Shown in pieces: positions 1 to 10,777 of a DNA stretch of 64,000 nucleotides (its first letter is position 1; the number at the start of each line of letters is the position of its first letter). The DNA lies in assembly GCA_035772405.1 (NCBI GenBank), contig JAYKKM010000048.1, positions 1,991,501 to 2,055,500 of the forward strand. Reading direction: 5' to 3'. A program made the position numbers and the translations under genes. The notes below the pieces were generated by a model that saw only the letters and a program-made list of their open reading frames with translations, had not been told where the DNA came from and did no database searches. This stretch comes from Chrysogorgia sp. JL179-B06 (Eukaryota > Cnidaria > Anthozoa > Scleralcyonacea > Chrysogorgiidae).

Positions 1-446
1 ATGCAGTTTGGAAAAAAAAAGTTTAAAAAAAAGAAGAAAAACCAACCTACCATATCTAATTTTTTTCAGTGTGAAATAGGAAACCCAGGTATTTTTTTTC
101 TTGGCCTAATATACAATATATATTGAGGACTTGGTGTTAGTTTGCGTAAGTTTGCGTGGTTATGGTATCAGTTTTGGGCCACTCGAATACCTCACAATTT
201 GCCCAAAATGACAGCGTTCAATTGATTCCCAAAATTAGGCTCCCAGTTTTATTTATTATTACAGTATCTAGGATAATAACAGAATCACCATATTTTTGTG
301 GTGTTTATACATTTTTAATATTTGATTTGGATATTTTCTGTTGCTTTACCCTGATATGATTATTTCTTGTAAGAAATCATCACATGTGGAGATTTCACAT
401 TGAGATGAAACAATAACAATTATTCAACAATAATAGCAATAATAAC

Positions 447-2057
447 CTGAACAGCGCGTCCACGTCAGGGTCTCCGTCGACGACCCCTTGCTGGATAAGA
501 GGTTTGACATTACGACACTTAACGAAGGTGTGTTGGGGTTTGTTGGCGATGTTCTCCAAGGGGTAGCCCCTTGGCCAGATGGTCGCCTGACCAAAGTGCG
601 CGTAAGGGTTGACAGTGCGTCTGTTGGTCTTGTAGACAAGGAAGTCGCCCTTGCCTTGTTGAGCGAACTTTATCTCTCCATCATACGGGTATGTGTCGTC
701 GTCCGTCTCGTAGATCATCTTGGCGCCGTGTTGGATGGCATACAGGTGGCCGATGGTCTTCCTGGCATAGTTCTTGTATGGCATTACTTCAACTGTGCGA
801 TACCCGAGCTGTAATTGTTTCTCGACACTGAGAAATATCGTGTTTGGCAGACTTTGGCGGTAAGAAAGAGAAGAGAGAAAGTTGGAAAATTAGTATGTGG
901 GAAATTACATTGAGTGATAGAAACATTTTGAAAAGAATCCTTCACAATAGTGTGAATAGAAATCTGCATAATAGACTAAGACCACGTTATTGTCATGCTA
1001 TTGTGAAGGGTGTCTTTGTATGGTGTTTCTGTCACTCAATGACGTCAAAAAATAATGGGATTGACTACTTTCGCCCACAACCAGAACAAAATGGCAACCT
1101 TCAATTTACCAAGAGTAGGAGAGAGGGGTGAAGTAGGAGAGAGGAGGTGAAGTAGGAGAGAGTGGGTGAAGTAGGAAAGAGGGAGTGATGTAAGGGTAGG
1201 GGGGTGATGTACAGTAGGAGAGAGGTGGTGAAGTACAAGAGAGGGTGAAGAAGGAAAGAGGGGGTGATATAGGAGAGAGGGGGTGAAGTAGGAGAGAAGT
1301 GTAGTGTTACCCAATTAGATATCCCAATATTTATGACGTCATCAAGCCTGTATATAAAACTAACATAGAATATAATAAAAGCCTCTTTCCGACATTACAA
1401 CAAGAAGGGGTGATGTAGGTGAGAGGGGTGATGTAGGTGAGAGGGGTGAAGTAGGAGGGGGTGAAGTAGGAGAGAAGGGGTGATATAGGAGAGGGGATCA
1501 AGTAGGAGAGAGGGGGTGAACTAGGAGAGAGGGGGTGAAGTAGGAGAGAGGGGGTGAAGTAGGGGGATGATGGAAAGAGGGGTGAAGTAAGAGAATGGGA
1601 GGAGAATGAAGTTGGGAGAGAATGAAGTAGGGATAAAAATATGAAGTAGGGATAGAATGAACGGCAACAAGAGATGAAGTTACTCTCACCTCCAATCATC
1701 AGGTGTCTTGGTATCACCCACAACTAAAAGTTGCCACCCGTCAATCTTTGACAACTTTTCAACATCTCCAGTTGGGGCCGCAATAGAAGTCACAACAATC
1801 CATTTGTCGTGCATTTCTTCAACAGGCGGTGGTCGTCGTATCTTAATCTTTGACCAATCCACAGGCTTGGTTAACATACCCATACTTTTTACCGCTTCCC
1901 AGTCGACCAACGTTTTTTTATGTGGCACCACTGGCTGCCAAGTTATCACAGGGCTGTTTTCACCACTGTAGAACAAGTACACCAGAAAGAATACAAAAGC
2001 AAGCACCAATGTTATGAAGATATGGTTACGGTTGATCAGAAAATATTGGATAGACAT
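447..2057 (-). CDS. STELLO/DUF288-like glycosyltransferase, exons 1-2 (partial)
   Basis: Two coding exons on the minus strand: exon 1 at 2057-1690 and exon 2 at 851-447, joined across intron 1689-852 (GT at 1689-1688, AG at 853-852). Exon 1 ends in phase 2 (TGG AG) and exon 2 supplies T, giving W-S-L-P. Exon 1 has a short N-terminus, a membrane anchor (IFITLVLAFVFFLVYLF), a stem, and the start of the catalytic domain (DKWIVVTSIAAPT, GDTKTPDDW). Exon 2 carries the family core: FLSVEKQLQLGYRTVEVMPY, then YETDDDTYPYDG with a DDD that fits a metal-binding DXD site, then NPYAHFGQATIWPRGYPLEN. Exon 2 ends CTG TTC AG before GTTATT, so more exons lie left of the window. Family knowledge: STELLO/DUF288 proteins are type II Golgi proteins related to glycosyltransferases; the animal substrate is unknown to me. 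A longer in-frame start at 2102 is possible; I chose the ATG at 2057 because it is closest to the anchor. Confidence 0.85.
1110..1672. repeat. Purine-rich minisatellite (GAAGTAGGAGAGAGGGGGT type)
   Basis: Irregular tandem repeat of an 18-20 base unit resembling GAAGTAGGAGAGAGGGGGT, in two blocks (about 1110-1300 and 1405-1672). It fills most of the single intron seen in the STELLO-like gene. Long open frames in it, on the minus strand, are simple-sequence artefacts. Confidence 0.85.
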
Positions 2058-2159
2058 ACTATATAAATATCTAAAGAAAGAAAATATGACACAATCAGGC
2101 AAAACATTAAAATTTCTATATCTAGCAATTAATATTTAGCAGTCTGATATACATGTAGT

Positions 2160-3030
2160 ACTAATAGTAGGCTGTTGCGGTATATCGATATACCGAGAAT
2201 TATCGGTTTTTTATAAATACCGATTATTCGATATTTAAATTTTCGATATATCGGAATATCGATATTTTTCGGTATTATCGGTATCACGTTTACGTTTGTA
2301 TATTTAAACATCATATCAAGCTTTTCCAGAGCTAAAACGTGTTTGTTATTACGTTGGCGTTGCAAGGTGTCATTTCGCTTGTGAAAAAGTGAACTTTTAG
2401 AACGTAAACAACGGTAGATTGCATTATTGCAAATTGCAAGCTTACCGCTGTCAAAAACGCTCTTTTAAAGGAAGCTGTGTTCGTCACAAGCAACGCACCT
2501 GAAGATGAACCATGCCAACCACCGCCGAAGAAAGTCATGCGGAAGTCGTCTCAAATGTCATCGCCAGCGCAATCGCCGCGGGTCGATTAGAAAAGGAGAT
2601 GAAGAAATACGTGAAAACAGACAATCGATGGCGATAATGATCCTTTGTTGTGGTGGAAATGCCATGCTCGCAGACTTTCCAATGCTCGGGCAGTTGGCAC
2701 GGAAATATCTGTCAATTCCTGCCAGCAGTTCGCCGTCTGAGAGACTATTTAGTAAAGCCGGTCAGATTGTCACCGCACAAAGGCTGAGTAAAAGCCAGAC
2801 CAAGCAAATATGCTCGTGTTTCTGGCAGAAAATTTGTAAATAGCGTTATATTCTTAAACTTCTTTAATACAACTTACAAAATTTGTAAAACATGTCATGT
2901 CTCTTATTATATCGCGGCTGTTTGGCGTCGTTTGAAAACAGAAAATTTCGCTTAAAATTAAGCAATATACAATCACGAAAAAATATCGATAAATCGGTAT
3001 TTTTTTCCGCTATCGGTTTTTTTCCTAGTA
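2160..3030 (+). mobile_element. Decayed hAT transposon
   Basis: Plus-strand remnants of the C-terminal dimerisation region of a hAT transposase: [12 protein letters not shown], then in another frame [20 protein letters not shown] and [17 protein letters not shown], then in a third frame [11 protein letters not shown] followed by a stop near 2840. At least two frameshifts separate these pieces, so it is a pseudogene. Both flanks (2175-2285 and 2985-3025) are dense in ATCGGTAT/ATCGATA motifs in inverted orientation, as expected of subterminal repeats. Exact termini and target duplication were not resolved. Confidence 0.75.
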
Positions 3031-3039
3031 CTTAGGGCC

Positions 3040-5640
3040 GGTCATTAATGGTTATTTACCTCGCTATAATCATCCAATCAATTATCGCTATTAGCATCAC
3101 GTGACAGTCCAATATTTTAACAGCAACCTTTAATTGGACAGCAACCTTTTGACTGTTTACGTGCGAAGAAACATCTTTGTGTTAAGATATTTTGTTCGAA
3201 ATATTAAAACACCTATTGGATTTATCTTTGTCTCAATTCTCAAAGTCTCAATTTGCAATATTAGGCTCAACCTTCGGTCTCGCCCAATATTGAATTCTCA
3301 ACTTAAATATTTTGTAATATTGGGCTTAGAGGAATCCAATAAGTAACCAGTGTGCATTCCTTAAATTTTCCCCACCAGATTTTTCCGCCAGCATTTTGGA
3401 AATATCCAAAAGTCTGCCAGTCTTACAAAATCACATCGTTTTTCTTTAAAAATTGTTGAAGAGGATGGCGGATCCCTGGAGATGCTGGCGAAGCCCAAAT
3501 TTCAAAAATTGAAATTTGAAATAAATTGCTTGCATGTTGTACAATTTGCTTTACTATTTCAAGAATTCAAGCTTAAAAATGAAACCGGGGAAGTGGCGGA
3601 ACGCTTGCTTTCCTCGCTGTAAAAAAATACCATGCCGAAAAAAAGCGATCAATAGAAATGGATCAACCGTCAAGCGCTTAAAATCACGTATATTGATCGC
3701 TATTCCACAGTGTCCATCAAAGTTACATTGCCGCTAGCTAGCTTGCCACTAATTTCATATTTTTAAAAATTCCATGAAATAGTTTGTCACTGCCCGCCAG
3801 CTATATATTCTCCCTTGAAACCATCCGCCAATAATCCCTGGCGGGGTTTTACCAAAGGCAGCTTCCCTCCACATTTCTCCGGCGGGAGGGCCTCGGAATG
3901 CACACTGGATAATAATAATATACTGGGTCAGGTAAAATTGACTTCAGGAAATATTTTGCATTCCTTTGTATCGACTATGAAATTTTTCTTCACCAAAAGT
4001 GTAACACACAATAAGATGAGATATCTGTTTGGTTTAGTACTCCATTCGGCATATGCATCCTCAGTAATTTCTGAAGAGATAAATTCCAAAATTTGCCTTG
4101 TCACCTCAGTCTTAAACATTCTCTACATTCTTCATGGTCCATGATGCATGTTAGACGCCAGATGGTGACTATAAGTCACAGCAAAAATCAGTAAATAATA
4201 ATCAGTATAGATAATATTAAAAAGAAGTGGCGAGGAAGTCCAAAACGAGGTAAAGACGTAAAAAATATTGGGCTACCTCACAGGATTTGTATAAAAATAA
4301 ATATATTACATAGTCATGGTATAAGAACATCTATAGGTTCAATAGTTCGCTAAATTCTAGAATACCTGTCCTCTCTCCTCGAGGCTTCTTTTTTTTTTTA
4401 CTAAATACTAATTCCGTGGAAGCGAGGGAGGCGCGGGCTGTCGGAAAAGGGTCAAATTACGGAAAGTTCACATTATATGTCAATAGCCTGCGTCACCAGA
4501 CCCCGCGTGTTGTGTATTTCACTACAATTGCTTCGTTCTATTTTAAAACCCCATTTAATTTGATAACTATCAACAAGTACACACAATATAAACCTTCGAC
4601 ATTATATTTAAAGAGATTTTAGAGCAACCTGGTTAAATCTATAAGTATTTCTGCCTTAAATGCGGTTTCAAAAGTTGACGGGTATTCTAGAATTGCTCCG
4701 CTAGAGACATTTTAAAAAGATAACTTATTTAATAGTATGGCGTTCGCAACAAATTTATAGGTATATACTTCATGGCCATGGCCCACTAGACCGGATTTCC
4801 ATCTGTTTTTATACCCCTAACCCTAAACCGTAACCCTAATCCTAACATCCTAATAATAACCGTAAAATATGGTGGGAGACATTGTTACCATGAAGTATAT
4901 CCCAATTTATATGCCACCGAGTCGGTGGCACCGACCACCGTACAACCCAGCAAATTCAAACAAATAACCAATGATTCAATGGTGTAAAAGACATCTAATA
5001 TATTCGCTCCGTAAAGCATGATTTCTCCCATGCCATGGGACCCATGGCCCTTGCGAAGAGTAAACGAAGTGAATCCTGCGAATTAGTGCAAACAATAAAC
5101 ATAAAGGCAAGAGCAGAAAAATTCGCAATTCCCTCACCTTCGTTTTGCTTTGTTTTGTCCTAATATGCTTGGAGATACTAGTTGTGTCACAGATATATAA
5201 ACCTTTTCTTCAATTTGTATTTCTTCGCGTTCTGCCTGACAGAACACTTTAATATGATTTTACGGTTTGCTATAAAATGCAAACTGTTGCTAAACGCCTA
5301 AACGGCAACGTGTATTCCCGGGGCACTGAGAAATGGACGCGGGCACAGAATAAACCACAGCCCCCCCCGTCGGGGAACCTTAGGCCGGCTATCGGGGAAC
5401 GAGCTGCAATAAAAAAAGAAAAATAGTTTGTCAATCATAAAAGTTTTTTTACGCATTAACAAACGTTTCGCTAAACAACATCAAAGGTAATCAACTTTCA
5501 TCTCTGGCGCAAATTATCTATCACCTCTGTGTTGTTTCACGCGCTTTAATACTGTCATCTAGATTTTGCGTGAATATTATTGTTAGAGTTAGTTTCGTAT
5601 ACAGTTAGGAAATACTGACTATAAAATAATGATTTTCGCT
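3040..5640. other. Intergenic DNA, no gene recognised
   Basis: No convincing coding exon, RNA gene or complete mobile element was seen. There are short runs of CCCTAA-like units near 4812-4845, too degenerate and short to be telomeric, and ordinary AT-rich unique sequence. Confidence 0.5.
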
Positions 5641-5790
5641 GTTTTTTATTTTAATTTTTTTGTTAAAACTGCCCCCAAAATGCAGGAAATAGCATTTCAG
5701 AGGCTTAGAAAACCAAAAATTCCCAGGGGGAACATGCCCCCGGACCGGCGCCTAGCTCGCTTGTTGACATTGATCTAGCTGACACCCCTG
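5640..5790. repeat. Dispersed repeat ending in CCCCC-rich tail (copy 1)
   Basis: Contains AATGCAGGAAAT followed by GCATTTCAGAG and a tail of CCCC-rich sequence. A clearly related copy is at about 8945-9100, and an inverted, diverged relative is near 41540-41620. This identifies a dispersed repeat family; the class cannot be told from these fragments. Confidence 0.6.
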
Positions 5791-5849
5791 CGTGAAACAG
5801 TCGCAAAACGTTCGTAAATCTACCGAACATTATTTCAAAATATGTAAAT

Positions 5850-6240
5850 ATTTAGTATCTTTTGACGCGCACGTGGAGAAGAGCGTTCATGCAGAAGAAA
5901 TTTTGTCGACTGACAAAATATATTTGTCGTATTTGACCATATTTCCGGTTTTTGGCCAATTTTTGGGATGTCCAAATCGACAGAATTCGTGAACGTTTGA
6001 GAACTCGAGCAGGCGTTTCTAAGTGCGCGAAACATAACGATATAACCCATATTTTCAAAAAATTTTCCTGTGGTCGCTCCGTACATCATTTTCAAAAAAA
6101 ATTTCCGTGGTCCGATTTTCCCCTCCCGTATTGGTCGATTAAAACGGATCACCCAAAAAGGCGTACTCGGAACTTACCGGTTAGTCCTAGCCAATCATGT
6201 GTGCGAGGTGAAAGGTAATATATCTACATATATATATACT
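5850..6240. repeat. Dispersed repeat with GAGCGTTCATGCAGAAGAAA block
   Basis: The block GAGCGTTCATGCAGAAGAAA followed by TTTGTCGACTGACAAAATAT recurs at 41135-41365, inside the Harbinger-like element. Short frames here do not resemble known proteins. Confidence 0.5.
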
Positions 6241-6929
6241 AGAAGTTACTATCACAAGGGAAGTGCTGCCTCGAAATCCAAGACAGTCGTAATATTGTGC
6301 AAAATCGCAAAAAATAAGTGGTGGGCTTATTGAAGTCAAAGTCGCAGTGGAGGTAGTACAGACTCGTACCCATGCGGTTATGGTTTAGGTATACCAGAGC
6401 AGTGAGTTCTTCAGTACATATATATGGAGCTCAGGCCAGCTCACAATGAGCTTGCTGGACCATAGGTACTCGCAATCTGGCCCTGGTGTTGAGGTTAATT
6501 AGTTATGACGTCATGAACTATTTAAGAAATAGAAAACATTTTCCGTGTTTACATACAGTTTTATATAAACACGAGTGGAAGTTTGGGAGAACGAGAAATC
6601 ATAGTGGGTCCAAACTTCCATGAGTGGTGGCTAATTGATGGCGTATGATGGCTAATTGATGGCGTATCACGATGGCGTAATCCATCCATGTTATAGCCTG
6701 ATATAAACACGGTAACTGACCAATCACAGCGTGCGTAAGACACAACTTCTTTTATAAATACATGTAAGACCGGAATATAATACAGAGTCTTAATTGATCG
6801 CATAACACCTGGCACATTTGCAGATATCTCACATCTGCCCCGACCTTGTTGACCCGCTTGTGTTGTAACAGCTCTCAACATCTATTCACAATATAGTAGT
6901 TCATGAACATGTGTAATTAAACAGATGTA

Positions 6930-7195
6930 AGTTGAACAGTTGCATAAAAATGCAGTTGAACATAAAGAAAAAATGGTTGTATTAAACATAGTTCTCTGTA
7001 CAAGCTGGCTTGCATAAAAATGCAGTTCAATATGAACACAAAAAGTTGACATTATAATAGTTGATAAACTAAGTTAATCAGAATTTGTTTCTTGCATAAA
7101 ATGCAGTTCAATATTAACGCAATATGTTGACATTATAACAGTTGATAAACTAAGTTAATCAGAATTTGTTTCTTGTATAAAAATGCAGTTCAATA
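6930..7195 (+). repeat. Tandem repeat, about 105-bp unit
   Basis: Units beginning TTGCATAAAAATGCAGTTCA and continuing through AGTTGATAAACTAAGTTAAT and CAGAATTTGTTTCTTG are repeated; the two best copies start near 7010 and 7090, with a partial copy upstream near 6940 and another unit start near 7170. No coding content. Confidence 0.8.
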
Positions 7196-8269
7196 TATTC
7201 TGTCGCTTATTTATATCTCACAGCTGCATGTGTGAGGCATGCACGGATGTGTATTCTTCTGCATGAATGAGATACAATGAACTCGCACCAATATACAACT
7301 AAAATACAAGGAAAACTGTATTCATAAACAAAACAATTTCATATCATGTCACAAGTGATGTAGCCTGCGTCGCAGGCTACAAGTGATGCTGTGATGGCAA
7401 GAAAGAGCCATATTTCCGTTTGGTGAGCGTTTTAATAACAAGAACATTAAGTATACATGACAGTATCTTAGTCGTCTTACCTTGACAAGAGCATACTTCG
7501 TCACTCAGAAGGCAGAACAGATCGTTCAAACTTCACAGCGTTGACAAAATGTAAGGAACTTTAATACGCGTGATAAAACTTCTACGTCACAAAACGTCAT
7601 AAACTGAACCGACAAACAGAGAAAATTTACACAAATCGAGATTTCGTTGACCATACATAGTTCCGCGAAGAAGTCTGGGCACGAGTGTCAAGATTAGTAT
7701 GCTGCCTACGGCAGCAATAATATTATATACGTATAGATGATATATTATATTATATAATATATATATTTATAAAATAAGAGGTCATCACGAGCGATCGGTT
7801 GGACCCTGAGAAAAAAGATGCTTATCTATGTGGAAAGCAAGTTATTTCAGGTGAGAATTAACAAAACTTCCAGTTTATGTTTATATTGTCAAGCACGTAT
7901 CCAAGGCTTTGTTTTCAAGTAAACTCTGAGATATGACATTGTATTTGCTGATTTTGTTTAGCATAAAACGTTCACGTTGCTGTGTAATTCGTACGACACA
8001 ATTGCGAGAGTGAGGGCTTATCTTTTGCACATATTGTACGAACTTGGACGAGATCAGCATCAGTTTAGACTTCGCTTCAAAGGAGAATATTTGCGAGATT
8101 GTCATACCTTCGACGTAAGTACGTTGCTATGGTGTATTAAACAAAGATAGATATAATAGTTACTTGGTGTTTACAATGAGGCCAGACTGGCTTTAGTTCG
8201 TATCAAGTGTTTTTTTTCCTCAATGTGTTAATATACACACTGTCGTAGTGAATGTGGGAGAACTTGGAG

Positions 8270-8530
8270 TAGACAGACGATAACATGGACCATCGTCAAG
8301 CTCGAGGTCAAGCTCATATGCTCAGAAAAATTATTAATATTAAGAGCATATCAACCATCTGAGTCTCCATCAGACTCTATCTGAGTCTCCATCAGACTCT
8401 ATCTGAGTCGGGGTAGCTCAATGGTTAGAGCATCTCACCAGCAATCAGAATCACTGGTCAGCAATCAAAAACATTTTTTGAGGATATGAGTTTGACGGAT
8501 TGTCCACGTATCGTCTCAGAATCTCAATAT
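8270..8530. mobile_element. tRNA-derived SINE fragments
   Basis: At 8409-8445 the sequence GGGGTAGCTCAATGGTTAGA with GCATCTCACC resembles a tRNA 5' half with an A box. It is followed by a body, GAGGATATGAGTTTGACGGA with TTGTCCACGTATCG. The same body occurs inverted just upstream (8275-8330) and again at 51130-51370, where a B-box-like GGTTCAATCC is present on the minus strand. A cloverleaf cannot be closed here, so this is a SINE head and not a tRNA gene. Confidence 0.6.
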
Positions 8531-8944
8531 TGACATGAATATCAATTGAATCATGGCCGTAGCAGGGTGCAGGCGCCCCCTATTCTCCGGAAGCAGGGGA
8601 ACAAGCCCCCCCCCTAAAAATCAACGTCAAAGCACAAATTTTCTGCTACCAGTTAGAACAGACGTATGGCGCAGACGAATAATAATCCAATCTTTACATC
8701 CCACCTAGTATTTTCTTTGCTATAATTCTAGCTAGAAAATCAAATAAGCAATTACTGCTGATGCCTCAGATTGCACCAGAATTAACCTCGAAGCATATAG
8801 ATTTCAAAAAAATTGTGGGGGAGGGTGGCAATTGCTCGTACACAACTTTCAAACACAGACCAGTTCAACCATGTGTAACTAGTTTCCAGAAACTAGTCAG
8901 ATATTGACAAAGGAAGTAAAGGTTGACTAATTGTATGCTGTTTA

Positions 8945-9110
8945 TGATCATAATATTTTGTTGTAAATCCACCTAAAAATGCAGGAAATTGCATTTCAGA
9001 GCGAGAAAATCAAATATTTTCAGGGGAAGCATACCCCTAGACCCCTAGAGGGTTCTCACCCTTTGGTGCTTGACAAGTCACCCCCCCCCCCCTCCCCCCG
9101 CCTACCTAAA
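8945..9110. repeat. Dispersed repeat ending in CCCCC-rich tail (copy 2)
   Basis: Second copy of the family at 5640-5790: AAAATGCAGGAAATTGCATT, then an AG-rich stretch, then CATACCCCTAGACCCCTAGA and a poly-C-rich tail. Short frames here are incidental. Confidence 0.55.
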
Positions 9111-9479
9111 ACATCTTCCTACGGCCTAAGTAATTTCGTAGTATTTTTAAGTAATTTCGCTGCACATAACAAATGTTTTCTACCTGTATGGTTTTAAAAA
9201 TTCAGTTTAATTATGGATATCCAGTGTTAAAATAGTGACTTTGTCGTGGTGACAAATTTAAATATCGCTTCATAAAACGTACTGACCATGGTGATTGGTA
9301 ATAAATTTAGAATATTCTAAACTCATGCTTATATATAAACACATTTACCAAAATCTAACAATGGCGTAATGTTGGAGCAAAGGATGAGAAAGAGAAATGA
9401 GTTCTTAGAAGAACTGTTTAAAGATAGAGAAATAAATAGGCTTAAAATAAAAGAGCACGATGCATTTCGGCAGACAACT

Positions 9480-9602
9480 TGTCAAGTGCTATGGTAGGCT
9501 TTATCTTATATAATGAAACTGTAATTAGTTTTATAAGTAAAATTAAGAATATATTATTGTTGTAAGAGCATTGAGACTATTGTATAATGCTCCTAATACG
9601 TC

Positions 9603-9633
<31 letters not shown>

Positions 9634-9640
9634 AGTAGAT
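9480..9640 (+). mobile_element. LINE 3' tail (CR1-like), ATT-microsatellite end
   Basis: Contains GTTGTAAGAGCATTGAGACT then ATTGTATAATGCTCCTAATA and an (ATT)n end. The same tail is seen on the minus strand at 43680-43740 downstream of a reverse-transcriptase fragment, and diverged at 57918-57985. It is therefore a 5'-truncated non-LTR retrotransposon copy. Confidence 0.7.
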
Positions 9641-9989
9641 CTGAAATGAGCAAATATAGGTTGGCCTCATGTTACACCCCCTGATATATCCCCCCTGGAA
9701 TTTCAATCTAACTGGTGATGCTCATTACTCTAATTTGCAAATGTTATCTCTGATGCAAAGGTTGGCATTTACATGTAGGCTACTGCATTAAAACAATATT
9801 CAGACCCAAAGCTTGACCCCCCATCCATGATGGCTCTTGATGACCTGATGTAGCTCATATCTCCGTTTAAAAAGAGATCATTAATTTAGTACCAGTTTAA
9901 ATTTTTAACAATGTGGTACTTTTTGAGTCTGATATGAGTTTTGCAATATTGTTGGTTGTAATTACGTCTCGTCATTGTTATGGTGTATT

Positions 9990-10680
9990 ACATTGTTCAT
10001 AGGATTATGGAATTCTGGACAACTCTGTCGTCAAAATGGTGCCAATGGCTAGAAGAAATAGAGCAGTAAGAAAAATAGTCACATTGTTTCCATAAAAAAA
10101 AAATTTATATAGTAAATTCAGACATAGTTTGACACTACTCTGGCTAAAAAAGTTTTTTGAACGAAAGTTACTGACCATGACCCAATGTTTCAACACTCCA
10201 ATATAGTGTCTTCATCAGGGGTGATCGTTGTAAGGTTAGGCATCATAGAACCAATGAACAAGATGCAAAAAAGCTTCTGGTAATAGACCACCATCATCAT
10301 GATTCAATGGGGCGTGCCGAGCTATTGATATGCCAATTAAGCCTCCAGACAATTGTCTCTGATGGTACTTCAGATTAGTGGTAATAATTTAGGAATTTTC
10401 CCATGCAATCTCAATGCATGGTTGGTTACAACTTACACCACGTGTGCTGCACCGACAAAGCAGAATTTTCCTTTTTTGAAAAGAAAACAGCCTTTTAGTG
10501 TTCTTTTAAATGCGTACGAAATTGAGGTTTAGTCTGACCAATGTCTTCCTGACCACAGTCATTGCACAGAATGGAATAAATAGCATCTTTCATCTGTTCC
10601 TTCGTAATACGACGGATCCTAGGCTTAGCCGGTTTTGCAAAAATACGACCCAACGTCAAGAAAGGTTGTTAAAATCAACA
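9990..10680 (-). pseudogene. Penelope-like element relic with GIY-YIG endonuclease
   Basis: Read on the minus strand from 10680, broken frames give RRITKEQMKDAIYSILCNDC then GQEDIGQTKPQFRTHLKEH, a stop, KAVFFSKKENSALS, and later IITTNLKYHQRQL and ARHAPLNHDDGG. This matches the GIY-YIG domain that follows the reverse transcriptase in Penelope-like elements, with IGQT as the degraded YIG motif. Several stops and a frameshift show it is dead. Just downstream, at 10218-10179, is a hammerhead-like core (CTGATGA, stem, GAAAC). Confidence 0.7.
10179..10218 (-). ncRNA. Hammerhead-ribozyme-like core (degenerate)
   Basis: On the minus strand CTGATGA (10218-10212) is followed by a possible stem II ACACT/AGTGT and then GAAAC (10191-10187), with GTC at 10181-10179 as a possible cleavage triplet. 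Stem III would be only about 2 bp and stem I is poor. Hammerhead motifs are known in Penelope-like elements, and this one lies just 3' of a GIY-YIG relic, but activity is doubtful. Confidence 0.4.
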
Positions 10681-10777
10681 AATTGAATATTATTCACAAA
10701 CTCATAATTCAATAAGATATGTTATGCTTTTCTGGTGCGTTTAGATTTTTACACTTGGCTCAAAAAACAGTCTCAAC

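Noticed and set aside
4812..4845. Telomere-like CCCTAA repeats
   Set aside because: Only a few degenerate units; similar short runs occur at 21325 and 25750.
8405..8460. Possible tRNA gene with an A box
   Set aside because: There is no matching B box or acceptor stem at the right distance, and the body recurs as a dispersed repeat; treated as a SINE.
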